Below, one piece after another: positions 24,472 through 33,481 of a stretch of 64,000 nucleotides of DNA. The notes under the pieces were generated by a model. It was not told the DNA's origin. It ran no database searches and saw only the letters and a program-made list of their open reading frames with translations. The position numbers were made by a program, and so were the translations under genes. The DNA is from an uncultured Microscilla sp. (GTDB lineage Bacteria > Bacteroidota > Bacteroidia > Cytophagales > Microscillaceae): assembly GCF_947493425.1 (NCBI RefSeq), contig NZ_CANLRP010000008.1:32667-96666 (forward strand). Direction: 5' to 3'. Numbering within the stretch: the stretch's first letter is position 1; every line of letters begins with the position of its first letter.

Positions 24472-27400
24472 CTAATCTAACCCACGCAAATCTACTGGTA
24501 CTACAGTAGACACTCCCTGCTCACGCATGGTTACACCATACATTAGGTCGGTGCTTGCCATGGTGCGCTTGTTGTGGGTAACAATGATAAACTGGGAGTC
24601 TTTGGAGAAGGTCTTGATGATTTGGTTAAATTTCTCAGTATTGGCGTCATCCAGTGGGGCGTCTACCTCATCGAAAATACAAAAAGGCGCTGGCTTGAGC
24701 AAATACAAAGCAAACAACAACGAAGTGGCAGTGAGGGTCTTTTCTCCTCCCGATAGCTGGTTAATGGTCAGTGGGCGCTTGCCCTTGGGTTTGGCAATAA
24801 TGTCTATTTTTGACTCTAGAGGGTTTTCCGGATCGGTCAAAATCAAGTCAGCCGTGTCTTCTTCTGAAAACAAAGAACGAAACACCGTCAAAAAGTTAGA
24901 CCTGATTTTGTCAAAAGCTTCCATAAAAGCATTTTTGGCGTATTCCTCGGTTTCAGCAATGGTTTGCAACAACGACTCTTTTGACTTGAGCAAATCTTCT
25001 TTTTGCTCTACAATAAAATCACGCCTTTCTTTAGATTCTTGATACTGATCCATTGCCATAGGATTAATAGTACCAATTTTTTCAAGCTTGCGCTTAATCG
25101 TTTCTACCTCTGCCTGCAGCTCTACTTCGCTCAATTGCTCACCTTCTTTGTCTTCTTGGGGTTCGTCTTCGTCAGTAGCCAACATCAACTGGTCTATATC
25201 TACCTGAAACTCTGCCGAAAGGCGTTCACTTATACTGGTAAGGTTAATTTTAGTTTCGTGAATTTTATTCTGCAACTCATTCAAAATCACGCTCAATGAT
25301 TCTTTACGGCGTTGCAATTCACGCAACTCTTTGTCAAGGTCATTGACCAACTTGCGAATGTCATAGTATTCTTTTTCGGCAGCTTTTACCTCTTCGCTAT
25401 AGGGCGCTGTTTTTTCCTGAAGTTCTTCAATCAATGCATCTTGCGACTCCTGGCTGTCTAACAACTGCCCCGCTTCTACCTCTACTTGTACCAACTCTTG
25501 ACGGTACTTTACCAGGCGATTTTCCAAGGTAGTCAACGTTTGTTGCTTGTAGCCAATTTCCTGATCAATGGTGGCAAGTTTGTTTTGTTGTTGATGAAAA
25601 GCAATGTTTTGCTGATTATAGCGCGACGACTTAAGTTGCAAGCCTTCGTTTTCGGCAAGCAATTGCTCCTTGAGGTTTTCTACCTCATAAGCGAGGTCTT
25701 CCAATACAGTTTTTTGATGATTGGTTTGGGGCAACAGCTCTCCTATTTCTTCCTGAAGGAGTGCCACCTTTTCGGTAATTTCTTCTTGAGCCTGCCTGTT
25801 TTTCTCTTGCAAATTGGTCAACTGCTCACGCTTGGTGCGCAGCGAAATCACTATTCCTTCACTATGGCTTGCTTCTTTTTGGCTTTCTTTGATGGCATTT
25901 CTAAAAGTTTGGTCTTGCTTTCGTTGCTGCAGGTCATTCTGCTGAAAAGAGAGTTGCGCGTCAATGTCTTCTACTTCTTGCTGCAACGATGCTATCTCTA
26001 AAGAAAGCTTTTCAAGGTTTTTTACCCGCCCAATGCGCTTGCCCTCAAAAGCTCCCACTGACCCACCTGCTGCCGCAGGATGGCGCCTTACAAATTCTCC
26101 GTTTAACGATACCACATTTACATTCAAGGTAACATCATTCAATACCGCAGGCAATGGTTGATCAGTCAGGGGCAAAAGCACCTCGTTCTCTACAATCCAT
26201 ACATTGGCCAATAAGTGCTCAAACAAAGGACGAAAACGAGTATCAAACTCTGCAATATCCAGGGCACACACCGCATTTGTCAAATCGGTGGGTTGCGTTG
26301 CTTTTGTAGCTTGAGGCAACAGATGATCAAGGATAAAAAAGTTGGCTTTACCTTTTTCGCTTTCGCTTAACAACCTGATTGCCTCATAAGCTTCAGCTGC
26401 ATTTTGTACAATGTAATAGTTAAGGAATGGCTCAAGGTAATTTTCTATAGCTACCAGGTACTGAGGGTCACGCGTAGTAATAATATCAGACAACAAATAA
26501 GGCGTATTGTTGGTCCATTGGGCACTATTTTTTTTCAAAAACTTCAGTGCCTCCGGAAACCCCTCCATATTGTCAATCAACGACTTGGTAAGCTTATACT
26601 CATTTTGTTTGGCGTCCAGTGCCCGGTTTTTGGCTGACAACTTTACCCTAATACCTTCTACATTTTCTTCCAATGTGCTCACTTCAGCCCGTCGTTGCTC
26701 TTCTTTTTGTTGCCAGTCGGCAAGGCGAAGCTTTACCTCTGCCAAATCTTTTTCTATTTGAGTCAATTCCAATTCATAGCGTTGCAACTCTTCATTTTGC
26801 TGGCTATCGGCATTGGCTACTTTTTCAAGCGCTTGCTTTGCCGATGAAAGTTGACTTTGCTTAATTTCATAATCTTTATTCAGCTGAAAAGCCTCTTGCT
26901 CCTTCTGCTTAAAGAAGGCTTCTTTGTTCGTGGCCAGTTGTTGCACTTCAGCAGTTTTTTCTTTTTGCTCATCCAGACCTTCCTTGTAGTTTTGCAGCTC
27001 CATTTCGAGCTCTTGCCACATTTTTTCGGCAGAACCCCGCTGGGCTTCCAACTGTAGCAAACTTTGGTACACTGTATCTTTATTTTCGGTATCCTGGGCA
27101 ATCTGGTCTTTGAGCGTGGTGGTTTTTTCGGTGGAGAAGCTTAACCTTTCATCTTTCAGTTTTTTCTCGTTTTCGAGGTGGCGCAACTGCCCCAAATGGT
27201 TATTGAGTTTTTTTTGTTTTGCCGAATAGTGTTGTTCATACTGGAGTACCTCTTGTTTTTTTTGCTCCAAAGTATGCTCTTTGGTAGCCAAGGCTCGTTG
27301 AATTTCGTCTTTTTTGGCAGTCTCGGTTTCCAGTTTGTCATTCAGCAACAAAAAAGCATCTCTTTCTCGCTTGATGCGCGTAGAAGCATACGAAATACTG

Positions 27401-28074
27401 GCTTTTTTGTATTGTTCTTTGAGCCTAAAAAAACGCTCGGCTTGTTTGGCTTGTCGCTCCAGCGAATTAAGGTTTTTCTCTATTTCTGCCAACAGGTCAT
27501 TTACCCGATGAAGGTCTTTGTCTACCCCGTCCAAACGGTTCAGGGCTTGTTTTTTGCGGTTTTTATACTTCGATACCCCTGCCGCTTTTTCAAACAAACT
27601 ACGGCGGGCGTTCTCTTTATCGTTGAGTATTTCGTCTACCTTCTTTAGCTCTATAATGGCATAACTGTCAGAACCAATTCCAGTGTCTAAAAACAAATCC
27701 TGAATATCTTTCAAACGACAAGGTACGTAGTTGATCATGTACTCGCTGTCGCCACTGCGGTGATAACGGCGGGTAATAGTTACTTGCGAATATTCAGGAG
27801 GCAAAATATGTTTGTTATTATCAAAGGTAAGCGAAACCTCTGCAGTACGCCCTTGTCCACGGGCACGGGTACCATTAAAAATCACATTGCTCATTTTATC
27901 TGAGCGCAGGTTTTTGGTGCGTTGCTCTCCCAATACCCAGCGAATAGCATCTACTACATTAGATTTACCACAACCATTGGGACCAACGATTCCGGTCACC
28001 CCTGTGGTAAAGTCTATATGAACTTTATCGCCAAAACTCTTGAACCCCTTTATTTCCAGTTTTTTTAATAACAT
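24472..28074 (-). CDS. smc: Chromosome segregation protein SMC
   Basis: About 1200 aa from the ATG at 28074 (MLLKKLEIKGFKSFGDKV); an upstream in-frame ATG at 28125 would add 17 non-conserved residues. Walker A is GPNGCGKSNVVDAIRWVLGE. Two long coiled coils (about 170-500 and 680-1010) flank a hinge (about 520-670, GFPEALKFLKKN...). The ABC signature is LSGGEKTLTATSLLF and Walker B is CIFDEVDAPLDDAN. It is the ATPase of the bacterial condensin complex. No scpA/scpB is in the window. The -7 box TATATTTG (28123-28130, minus strand) lies about 50 bp upstream. Confidence 0.96.
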   Translation of the reverse strand: MLLKKLEIKGFKSFGDKVHIDFTTGVTGIVGPNGCGKSNVVDAIRWVLGEQRTKNLRSDKMSNVIFNGTRARGQGRTAEVSLTFDNNKHILPPEYSQVTITRRYHRSGDSEYMINYVPCRLKDIQDLFLDTGIGSDSYAIIELKKVDEILNDKENARRSLFEKAAGVSKYKNRKKQALNRLDGVDKDLHRVNDLLAEIEKNLNSLERQAKQAERFFRLKEQYKKASISYASTRIKRERDAFLLLNDKLETETAKKDEIQRALATKEHTLEQKKQEVLQYEQHYSAKQKKLNNHLGQLRHLENEKKLKDERLSFSTEKTTTLKDQIAQDTENKDTVYQSLLQLEAQRGSAEKMWQELEMELQNYKEGLDEQKEKTAEVQQLATNKEAFFKQKEQEAFQLNKDYEIKQSQLSSAKQALEKVANADSQQNEELQRYELELTQIEKDLAEVKLRLADWQQKEEQRRAEVSTLEENVEGIRVKLSAKNRALDAKQNEYKLTKSLIDNMEGFPEALKFLKKNSAQWTNNTPYLLSDIITTRDPQYLVAIENYLEPFLNYYIVQNAAEAYEAIRLLSESEKGKANFFILDHLLPQATKATQPTDLTNAVCALDIAEFDTRFRPLFEHLLANVWIVENEVLLPLTDQPLPAVLNDVTLNVNVVSLNGEFVRRHPAAAGGSVGAFEGKRIGRVKNLEKLSLEIASLQQEVEDIDAQLSFQQNDLQQRKQDQTFRNAIKESQKEASHSEGIVISLRTKREQLTNLQEKNRQAQEEITEKVALLQEEIGELLPQTNHQKTVLEDLAYEVENLKEQLLAENEGLQLKSSRYNQQNIAFHQQQNKLATIDQEIGYKQQTLTTLENRLVKYRQELVQVEVEAGQLLDSQESQDALIEELQEKTAPYSEEVKAAEKEYYDIRKLVNDLDKELRELQRRKESLSVILNELQNKIHETKINLTSISERLSAEFQVDIDQLMLATDEDEPQEDKEGEQLSEVELQAEVETIKRKLEKIGTINPMAMDQYQESKERRDFIVEQKEDLLKSKESLLQTIAETEEYAKNAFMEAFDKIRSNFLTVFRSLFSEEDTADLILTDPENPLESKIDIIAKPKGKRPLTINQLSGGEKTLTATSLLFALYLLKPAPFCIFDEVDAPLDDANTEKFNQIIKTFSKDSQFIIVTHNKRTMASTDLMYGVTMREQGVSTVVPVDLRGLD

Positions 28075-28122
28075 TGCTACTATTCCGCCTTGTAAGTGCC
28101 TTTTTGCTTTTTTAGAGAACAG

Positions 28123-28130
28123 CAAATATA
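28123..28130 (-). promoter_or_regulatory. -7 element upstream of smc
   Basis: Reads TATATTTG on the minus strand, 49 bp upstream of the SMC ATG. No TTG at the expected spacing was found, so only half of the promoter is supported. Confidence 0.4.
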
Positions 28131-28343
28131 AAGATTAATTCGTTTTTTGATGAGATGTTTTTAAGAGTATGTTTAAAATTTCGTGTTTAGGGCAATTATC
28201 TTGATAAAAGTAATTGAAATAAGGCAAAACAAAACCTGACACACACATCTGTATCAGGTTTGGAGGTATATACAATAAGGTTTTGTCAAATACCCAGTGA
28301 AGCCAATGTTAGCTAAAACTCAAAATGTTTCCATCACCTTGCC

Positions 28344-28934
28344 TTACTCCTGCCAAACACCATTTTTAAATAATTGATACCACTGCTCGGTCTCAATATC
28401 ACTATACAAATTCAGTTTTTTAAATACCTCTCGTGCAAATTCAATGGGGGCGATGCCATTAGCAGTTATAATATTTTGGTCGGCTGCAGCCAAAGTATTT
28501 AGATAGTATTTTTCACCCAAATATTGTGGGGCAACTCCCTTTAGGTATTGTAAATCATTGCTGGTATGTTGCAACTTATCCAAAAAGCCTTTTTGCCCTA
28601 AATAAGCCGATGCAGCACAAATGGCAGCAATGGTTTTGCCTTGTTCAAAAAGTTCCATTACTAATTGATCCAGCACGTTGTTCTCTCCCTTTTCCCAGGC
28701 AGTCCCCCCAGGCAAAATTAAAAGATCAATCTCGCTTGTATTCACTTGCTCAAGCGCAACATCAGGCACTACCTTCATCCTTCCCATCGAGTGTACAGTT
28801 TGCCCCTGAGTTGAAAAGTACAAGAGTTCACAAGCTTTGCTTTTGTTGATTTCTGGGGTAAGATAGGCAATTTCCCAATCAGAAAATCCATCAAACAGAA
28901 ATACGTATGCTCTTTTTTTTACAGGCTGATTCAT
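28344..28934 (-). CDS. DJ-1/PfpI family protein
   Basis: 196 aa from the ATG at 28934 (MNQPVKKRAYVFLFDGFSDWE); a longer frame to 29009 exists but lacks a family-like N-terminus. The nucleophile elbow Cys is in TIAAICAASAYLGQKGF, the acidic partner Glu in FSDWEIAY, and the conserved PGGTAWEKG loop follows strand IDLLILPGG. This is the glutamine-amidotransferase-like class, which includes Hsp31/YajL-type glyoxalases and the intracellular protease family. The exact activity cannot be set by sequence. It stands alone. Confidence 0.9.
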   Translation of the reverse strand: MNQPVKKRAYVFLFDGFSDWEIAYLTPEINKSKACELLYFSTQGQTVHSMGRMKVVPDVALEQVNTSEIDLLILPGGTAWEKGENNVLDQLVMELFEQGKTIAAICAASAYLGQKGFLDKLQHTSNDLQYLKGVAPQYLGEKYYLNTLAAADQNIITANGIAPIEFAREVFKKLNLYSDIETEQWYQLFKNGVWQE

Positions 28935-29101
28935 TTTATTTTTTCTAAAATTATTGCTGTCTATCACCTGCAATATAGTGGAGTTTTGAGCAAAAACATA
29001 AGCTGGCATTAGCAGTCAAACAATTTGGGTTACATAGAGTTTACCAATCTGCTGATTGATAAGAAATATAAAGCTTTATTTTTTTTGTCAATGGGCTACT
29101 C

Positions 29102-29109
29102 TATTTTTG
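29102..29109 (+). promoter_or_regulatory. -7 element upstream of yaaA
   Basis: TATTTTTG fits TAnnTTTG. The T-rich stretch TTTTTTTTGTCA lies upstream, but the TTG spacing is about 14 bp, not 19. Confidence 0.35.
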
Positions 29110-29130
29110 AAAAAAAAGTAATAAACCTGT

Positions 29131-29892
29131 ATGAAAATAGTTGTATCTCCTGCCAAATCATTGGACTTTGAAACGGCACTGCCCACCCAAAAATACACCC
29201 AGGCGGTCTTTTTGGCTCAAGCTGAAAAACTGAACACCGTACTCAAGAAAAAATCGCCGGCTAAACTCACTGAACTAATGGGCATTAGCGACAACCTGGC
29301 ACAACTCAACTGGCAACGCAACCAAGACTGGGCGCTCCCATTTACTCCTAAAAATGCCCGTCAAGCTGTATATGCGTTCAACGGTGATGTATATACGGGC
29401 TTAGATGCTTATGCTATTCCCGAAGAAAAACTAGAAGCACTAGAAGATAAACTCAGAATACTATCAGGGCTTTATGGCATACTTAAGCCACTGGATTTGA
29501 TTCGACCTTACAGACTAGAAATGGGTACCAAACTTAAAGTAGGCAATAAAGCCAACCTATACGAGTTTTGGAAAAAGTCAATCACTGCACAACTCAATAA
29601 GGAATTAATCGAGGGAGAATTATTTGTGAACCTTGCCAGCAATGAATATTTTAAGGCAATAGACAAAAAAGCGCTCAAAGTACCCATAGTTACACCGCAG
29701 TTTAAAGACTGGAAAAATGATCAACTCAAAATGATTAGTTTTTTTGCCAAAAAGGCCAGGGGAATGATGGTGCGTTACATTGTAGACACGGGTGCAGAAA
29801 CCATCGAAGATTTGAAAGGGTTCAATTACGATGGCTATGGCTTTAGCGAACAGCATAGCACCAAACCCAACGAGTTGGTTTTTGTGAGGTAA
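29131..29892 (+). CDS. yaaA: YaaA family peroxide-stress protein (UPF0246)
   Basis: 253 aa, normal length for the family. It begins MKIVVSPAKSLDFET and carries the conserved FNGDVYTGLDA, LRILSGLYGILKPLDLIRPYRLEMGTKL region and LVNLASNEYFKAID. YaaA is linked in E. coli to lowering free iron under peroxide stress and binds DNA. A TATTTTTG -7 box lies at 29102-29109, 22 bp upstream of the ATG, giving a short leader. It is monocistronic. Confidence 0.95.
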   Translation: MKIVVSPAKSLDFETALPTQKYTQAVFLAQAEKLNTVLKKKSPAKLTELMGISDNLAQLNWQRNQDWALPFTPKNARQAVYAFNGDVYTGLDAYAIPEEKLEALEDKLRILSGLYGILKPLDLIRPYRLEMGTKLKVGNKANLYEFWKKSITAQLNKELIEGELFVNLASNEYFKAIDKKALKVPIVTPQFKDWKNDQLKMISFFAKKARGMMVRYIVDTGAETIEDLKGFNYDGYGFSEQHSTKPNELVFVR

Positions 29893-30175
29893 TTTTAGCC
29901 TGTTTTAAAATGCCTCAGGTCAGCACTGCAGATGAGTTTATGGTAAAACAACCTTTACCTACAATCTTTTTTAAAAAATCACCAAGGCAAATAATCGCTT
30001 TTGCAGCTTTTTAAAGGCATTTTACGCAAAAATTGGCATTTAAACACCCAGATATAAAGTTTTTTTCAAAACTTAAAAACATTTTTCATTAACGAAAAGT
30101 TACCGATTTGTGCTTATCCTAAATGGTGAGTCCCGGTGGTTATCTTGATTATAACTTCCCGGGGCTTATTTTTTG

Positions 30176-30934
30176 TTAACCCATGTCCTCCAATCGCTCT
30201 TGCATCAACACCTCAAAAGTATCAAGATTGAGCGCACATAACCTGCCCAAATCGTTATCCGAAAACTTACCCCTGGAAGCTCCCCCAAACACACAACCAT
30301 TGTCTATAGGTAATATCAAGGCTTTATTTTTAGCTTTGGATATAATGTCTTCAATACTATTGGGGGTATGCCCATGTATTATGCGCTTGGGTTGGTCTAG
30401 CATAGCCAATATTTGCAAATCTGACAGCCTTGGCGGAAACTGTCTAATCCAAAGCATCGCCTCCCACTCCTCGAAAGGCTCCTCTTCGCCAAAATCAAAT
30501 CCAGCATGCACCAAATAAAAATCGCCAGTGTCTATATAATAAGGCAAACCTCTGATAAATTCGAGGTAACGTAAATTTATTTCGCCCATTTCGTTGAGCA
30601 AGTCAGGGGTTTTCTTAAACTTGGTCATTACTACCTCAAATCGTTTTTTGTCATGCATTTCGTAGTCACTCAACAAGGTTTGTTCGTGGTTGCCCCGCAA
30701 GGCATACACTGGATACCCTTTAGCTTGCAAGTCTATAATAAAATCTATTACTCCGGCACTGGCAGGTCCTCGATCTATATAATCACCCAAAAAAAACAAT
30801 TGATCTTCGGGTTGCAGTTTAATATGCTGCCACACCAACGCTTTCAACGTTTGCAAACACCCATGTACATCACTTATGGCAAACCTGCGCCCATAAGGTG
30901 GTGCAGGTATTTTCAAAAATTTTGGAGCCTCCAT
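30176..30934 (-). CDS. Metallophosphoesterase (PPP-type serine/threonine phosphatase or Ap4A hydrolase-like)
   Basis: 252 aa. The metal-binding motifs are complete: SDVHGC near residue 22, GDYIDRGP near 50, RGNHE near 82, and HAGFDFG and IHGHTPNS toward the C-terminus. This order is that of PPP-family phosphatases, including bacterial PrpA/PrpE and symmetrical Ap4A hydrolases. The small size and lack of extra domains fit either. It is convergent with yaaA and divergent from the ABC ATPase gene downstream on the plus strand. Confidence 0.92.
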   Translation of the reverse strand: MEAPKFLKIPAPPYGRRFAISDVHGCLQTLKALVWQHIKLQPEDQLFFLGDYIDRGPASAGVIDFIIDLQAKGYPVYALRGNHEQTLLSDYEMHDKKRFEVVMTKFKKTPDLLNEMGEINLRYLEFIRGLPYYIDTGDFYLVHAGFDFGEEEPFEEWEAMLWIRQFPPRLSDLQILAMLDQPKRIIHGHTPNSIEDIISKAKNKALILPIDNGCVFGGASRGKFSDNDLGRLCALNLDTFEVLMQERLEDMG

Positions 30935-31041
30935 ACAGTTATCACATTATTTTTATACAATATTTTTTCATTCCTACGCAAATTAACCCACAGAGTAGTA
31001 AGTTTGTCCCCTCTTTACTCATAGGAAATTGACAGGTCACT

Positions 31042-32067
31042 ATGGCAAATATTATCTTACACACAGATCAACTTAGTAAAACATTTGTCCAAAATGCTGA
31101 AGCTGCTGTTCATCAGGTTTCGCTACAGGTAACCCAAGGCGAGGTACTGGCGTTGACTGGACCCAGTGGCGCTGGTAAAACTACCCTATTGAGGTTATTG
31201 GCAGGCTTGATGTTGCCAAACCAAGGTACAATCTATTATAAAGATGAGTTGGTTAATGAGTATGCCGAAGAGTTGGTACCTGGACACCCTGATATACACT
31301 TGGTTTTTCAGGATTTTAAGCTTTTTCCTCACCATACCGTTGGCGAGAATATCAATTACCAGTTAAGGTATTATGACCACACTACCCAGCAACAAAGAAC
31401 AGAAGAACTTCTCCAGACTTTTCATTTGCAGGCTTTCGTCAAAAAATACCCCAGAGAACTATCGGGTGGTCAACAACAGAGAGTTGCTTTGGCAAAGGCA
31501 CTGTCTGCAGAACCAGAAATACTACTTTTGGATGAGCCTTTTAGCCAAATAGATGGCATACTAAAACAAGAAATAAAGCAAGCGCTCAAGCAATTGGTCA
31601 AACGCTACAATACCACCCTTGTTTTTGTCACACACGACACCCGCGATGCCTTGTCGTTTGCTGATAAGGTAGCCCTGATGCAAGGTGGGCAATTGATCCA
31701 AACCGCTTCTCCTGAAGACATTTACCAAAAACCAACCAACCAGTTTGTCGCTCGCTTTTTTGGACTTTGCAATGTGTTTAGCAGTCAATTGTTGCCCAAA
31801 GGCTTCATCAAAAACCATAATGTAGACCAAATAGTCTGTGTTCGCCCAGAACAATTGAAAGTAACCAAAGCCAAAAAAGCGCACCTCAGTGGTCAAGTAA
31901 TTCAACAACAATTCATGGGAAACCATTATTTGCTTCAGGTACAAAGCAACAATGGACTGAACCTGTGGGTGTATTCGCTCGCCTCTTTGAAACCTGGCAC
32001 CACCATCTATCTAAGTATTACTGATTGGTGGGTTTTGTCTAAGGAGCCCTTGGTCAAAAAGAAGTGA
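31042..32067 (+). CDS. ABC transporter ATP-binding protein (PotA/FbpC-like), orphan
   Basis: 341 aa. Walker A is TGPSGAGKTTLLRLLAGL, the Q-loop LVFQDFKLFPHHT, the signature LSGGQQQRVALAKAL, Walker B ILLLDEPFSQID, and the H-loop VFVTHDTRDAL. About 100 C-terminal residues form a TOBE-like domain (VCVRPEQLKVTKAKKAHLSG...) as in spermidine/iron/sulfate importers. No permease or binding-protein gene is adjacent, so its partners lie elsewhere or it is a stand-alone ATPase. It converges on a hairpin with the next gene. Confidence 0.9.
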   Translation: MANIILHTDQLSKTFVQNAEAAVHQVSLQVTQGEVLALTGPSGAGKTTLLRLLAGLMLPNQGTIYYKDELVNEYAEELVPGHPDIHLVFQDFKLFPHHTVGENINYQLRYYDHTTQQQRTEELLQTFHLQAFVKKYPRELSGGQQQRVALAKALSAEPEILLLDEPFSQIDGILKQEIKQALKQLVKRYNTTLVFVTHDTRDALSFADKVALMQGGQLIQTASPEDIYQKPTNQFVARFFGLCNVFSSQLLPKGFIKNHNVDQIVCVRPEQLKVTKAKKAHLSGQVIQQQFMGNHYLLQVQSNNGLNLWVYSLASLKPGTTIYLSITDWWVLSKEPLVKKK

Positions 32068-32070
32068 GGA

Positions 32071-32104
32071 AAAGCCTTCTGCAATGGTGCCGCAAGAAGG
32101 CTTT
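32071..32104. terminator. Hairpin between convergent genes
   Basis: AAAGCCTTCTGC (32071-32082) pairs with GCAAGAAGGCTTT (32092-32104), with one bulge. There is no strong U-run on either strand, so a weak shared terminator. Confidence 0.5.
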
Positions 32105-32109
32105 GATCA

Positions 32110-33378
32110 TTATTTGTCTGCTGTGCCCTCTTCACCTTTAGAAGCTTCCTTGGACGACTCTTCTGTTGTAGGTTCCTTGGCTTCCACTTTGGTTGTTATT
32201 GGTGTAGGCTGAGGTTGGGCAGATGCTGCTTCTTTAGATTTAGTGGCTGCCTTCTCCCTTACCAGGTCTTGGGCCGTTTTGGTAGGCGAAACTGGAGACT
32301 TTCCACCTTTGCCTATAGCATAAAACTCTTCCCTGATTTCTACCAATACTTTTTCCAAGCCTGCTACATCAGGTGTATCAGGTAAATCAGCTTTGGCGTA
32401 TAAATCGTCTAAGTTATTGGCTCTCTCTTCGGCTTGTTTTACCAAATCATCATATTCAAATTCACCTTTTTTAATCTTAAGTAAGAACTCCCGATCGGGT
32501 CGTCTTACAATCAACCTGCCCTCTTTGGCTATTTCTTCTGCCATAGTGAGCAATCTAAAAGTATGCATGAGGTTTTTGGCGTCATAGTTTTTGCCATGTT
32601 CAAGTGTCCCTTGATAACGTGCATCGTTGCGCTCTTCTACCCACTGCCAATATTCTTTATAATCTTTGCAATACGACGAATACCCGTCATTATTGAATGA
32701 CATATAACTCACCACCTTTTCGCCTTTGGGTATTGAACTCAAAATCACATCATTGGCATTCTCTTTTTGCATCACTCCCCGATACCCCATTTGGCTGGAA
32801 GGGTCATAATACACGGCATACATATTGCGCATGTGAGGAATATTCACCAAACCGCATTGTTCTTGGGCAAAACCTCTTAACTTGAGCCACTTACGCAAAG
32901 GAATGCTTCCTTGCTCGTATACAATGTAGCAAAAATCAAGAATTGTTTTGCGGTCTGGCGACATAGGGTTTACGATCTTTTTATTTAAACCTCTGGCTTT
33001 CTTTATCTGAGACATTGCATAGTTGCCATAAGTATTACGACAAAGTTTAGATAGAACTTGCACTTGTTTGATTTTGGCAAACAATGGGTGCTCATAAATC
33101 AAACAATCGGTCGGAATATAGAGTAACTCTAAAATATTGGGGTTATTTTTTGCCAAAAGCTCTATAAAGCGCTTGAGCTCATAATAAGTTATATCGTTCG
33201 ATTCGTTATTAACCTGTGGAGTATACTCCATACCGTACAATGTTTTTTTGGGCAATATAAAAACCCCACGAATGTCGGTATCTGAGTGTGTACCATCTAG
33301 TCCATAAGCTTTACTGCCACTGATACTATCCAGCAATAACAGGTGGTTTTCTTTCAAATATGCTGTATCCATTAGCAT
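32110..33378 (-). CDS. Nucleotidyltransferase-superfamily protein (YcgL/COG3541-like) with disordered tail
   Basis: 422 aa. The polymerase-beta-type nucleotidyltransferase core shows GSKAYGLDGTHSDTDIRGVF, where GS and the DxD pair give the metal site. The domain continues through about residue 330. The last 75 residues are Lys/Glu/Ser/Thr/Pro rich (VEAKEPTTEESSKEASKGEE) and look disordered. The related family is called predicted nucleotidyltransferase; the substrate is unknown. The gene is divergent from the OmpA/PD40 gene. The first codons MLMD allow a second start two codons later. Confidence 0.85.
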   Translation of the reverse strand: MLMDTAYLKENHLLLLDSISGSKAYGLDGTHSDTDIRGVFILPKKTLYGMEYTPQVNNESNDITYYELKRFIELLAKNNPNILELLYIPTDCLIYEHPLFAKIKQVQVLSKLCRNTYGNYAMSQIKKARGLNKKIVNPMSPDRKTILDFCYIVYEQGSIPLRKWLKLRGFAQEQCGLVNIPHMRNMYAVYYDPSSQMGYRGVMQKENANDVILSSIPKGEKVVSYMSFNNDGYSSYCKDYKEYWQWVEERNDARYQGTLEHGKNYDAKNLMHTFRLLTMAEEIAKEGRLIVRRPDREFLLKIKKGEFEYDDLVKQAEERANNLDDLYAKADLPDTPDVAGLEKVLVEIREEFYAIGKGGKSPVSPTKTAQDLVREKAATKSKEAASAQPQPTPITTKVEAKEPTTEESSKEASKGEEGTADK

Positions 33379-33408
33379 TGATTAAATAAAGTATTTTGTA
33401 TATTTTTG
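33378..33408 (+). promoter_or_regulatory. Promoter of the OmpA/PD40 gene
   Basis: TTG at 33378-33380, a 20-bp spacer, then TATTTTTG at 33401-33408. The spacing is one base longer than ideal. It predicts a leader of about 70 nt. Confidence 0.45.
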
Positions 33409-33481
33409 TATACTATCATTAAATAACTTGGCAATTAATTTTGTTTGATTTTAGGGTATTAAACCAAGGCAACAATCCATT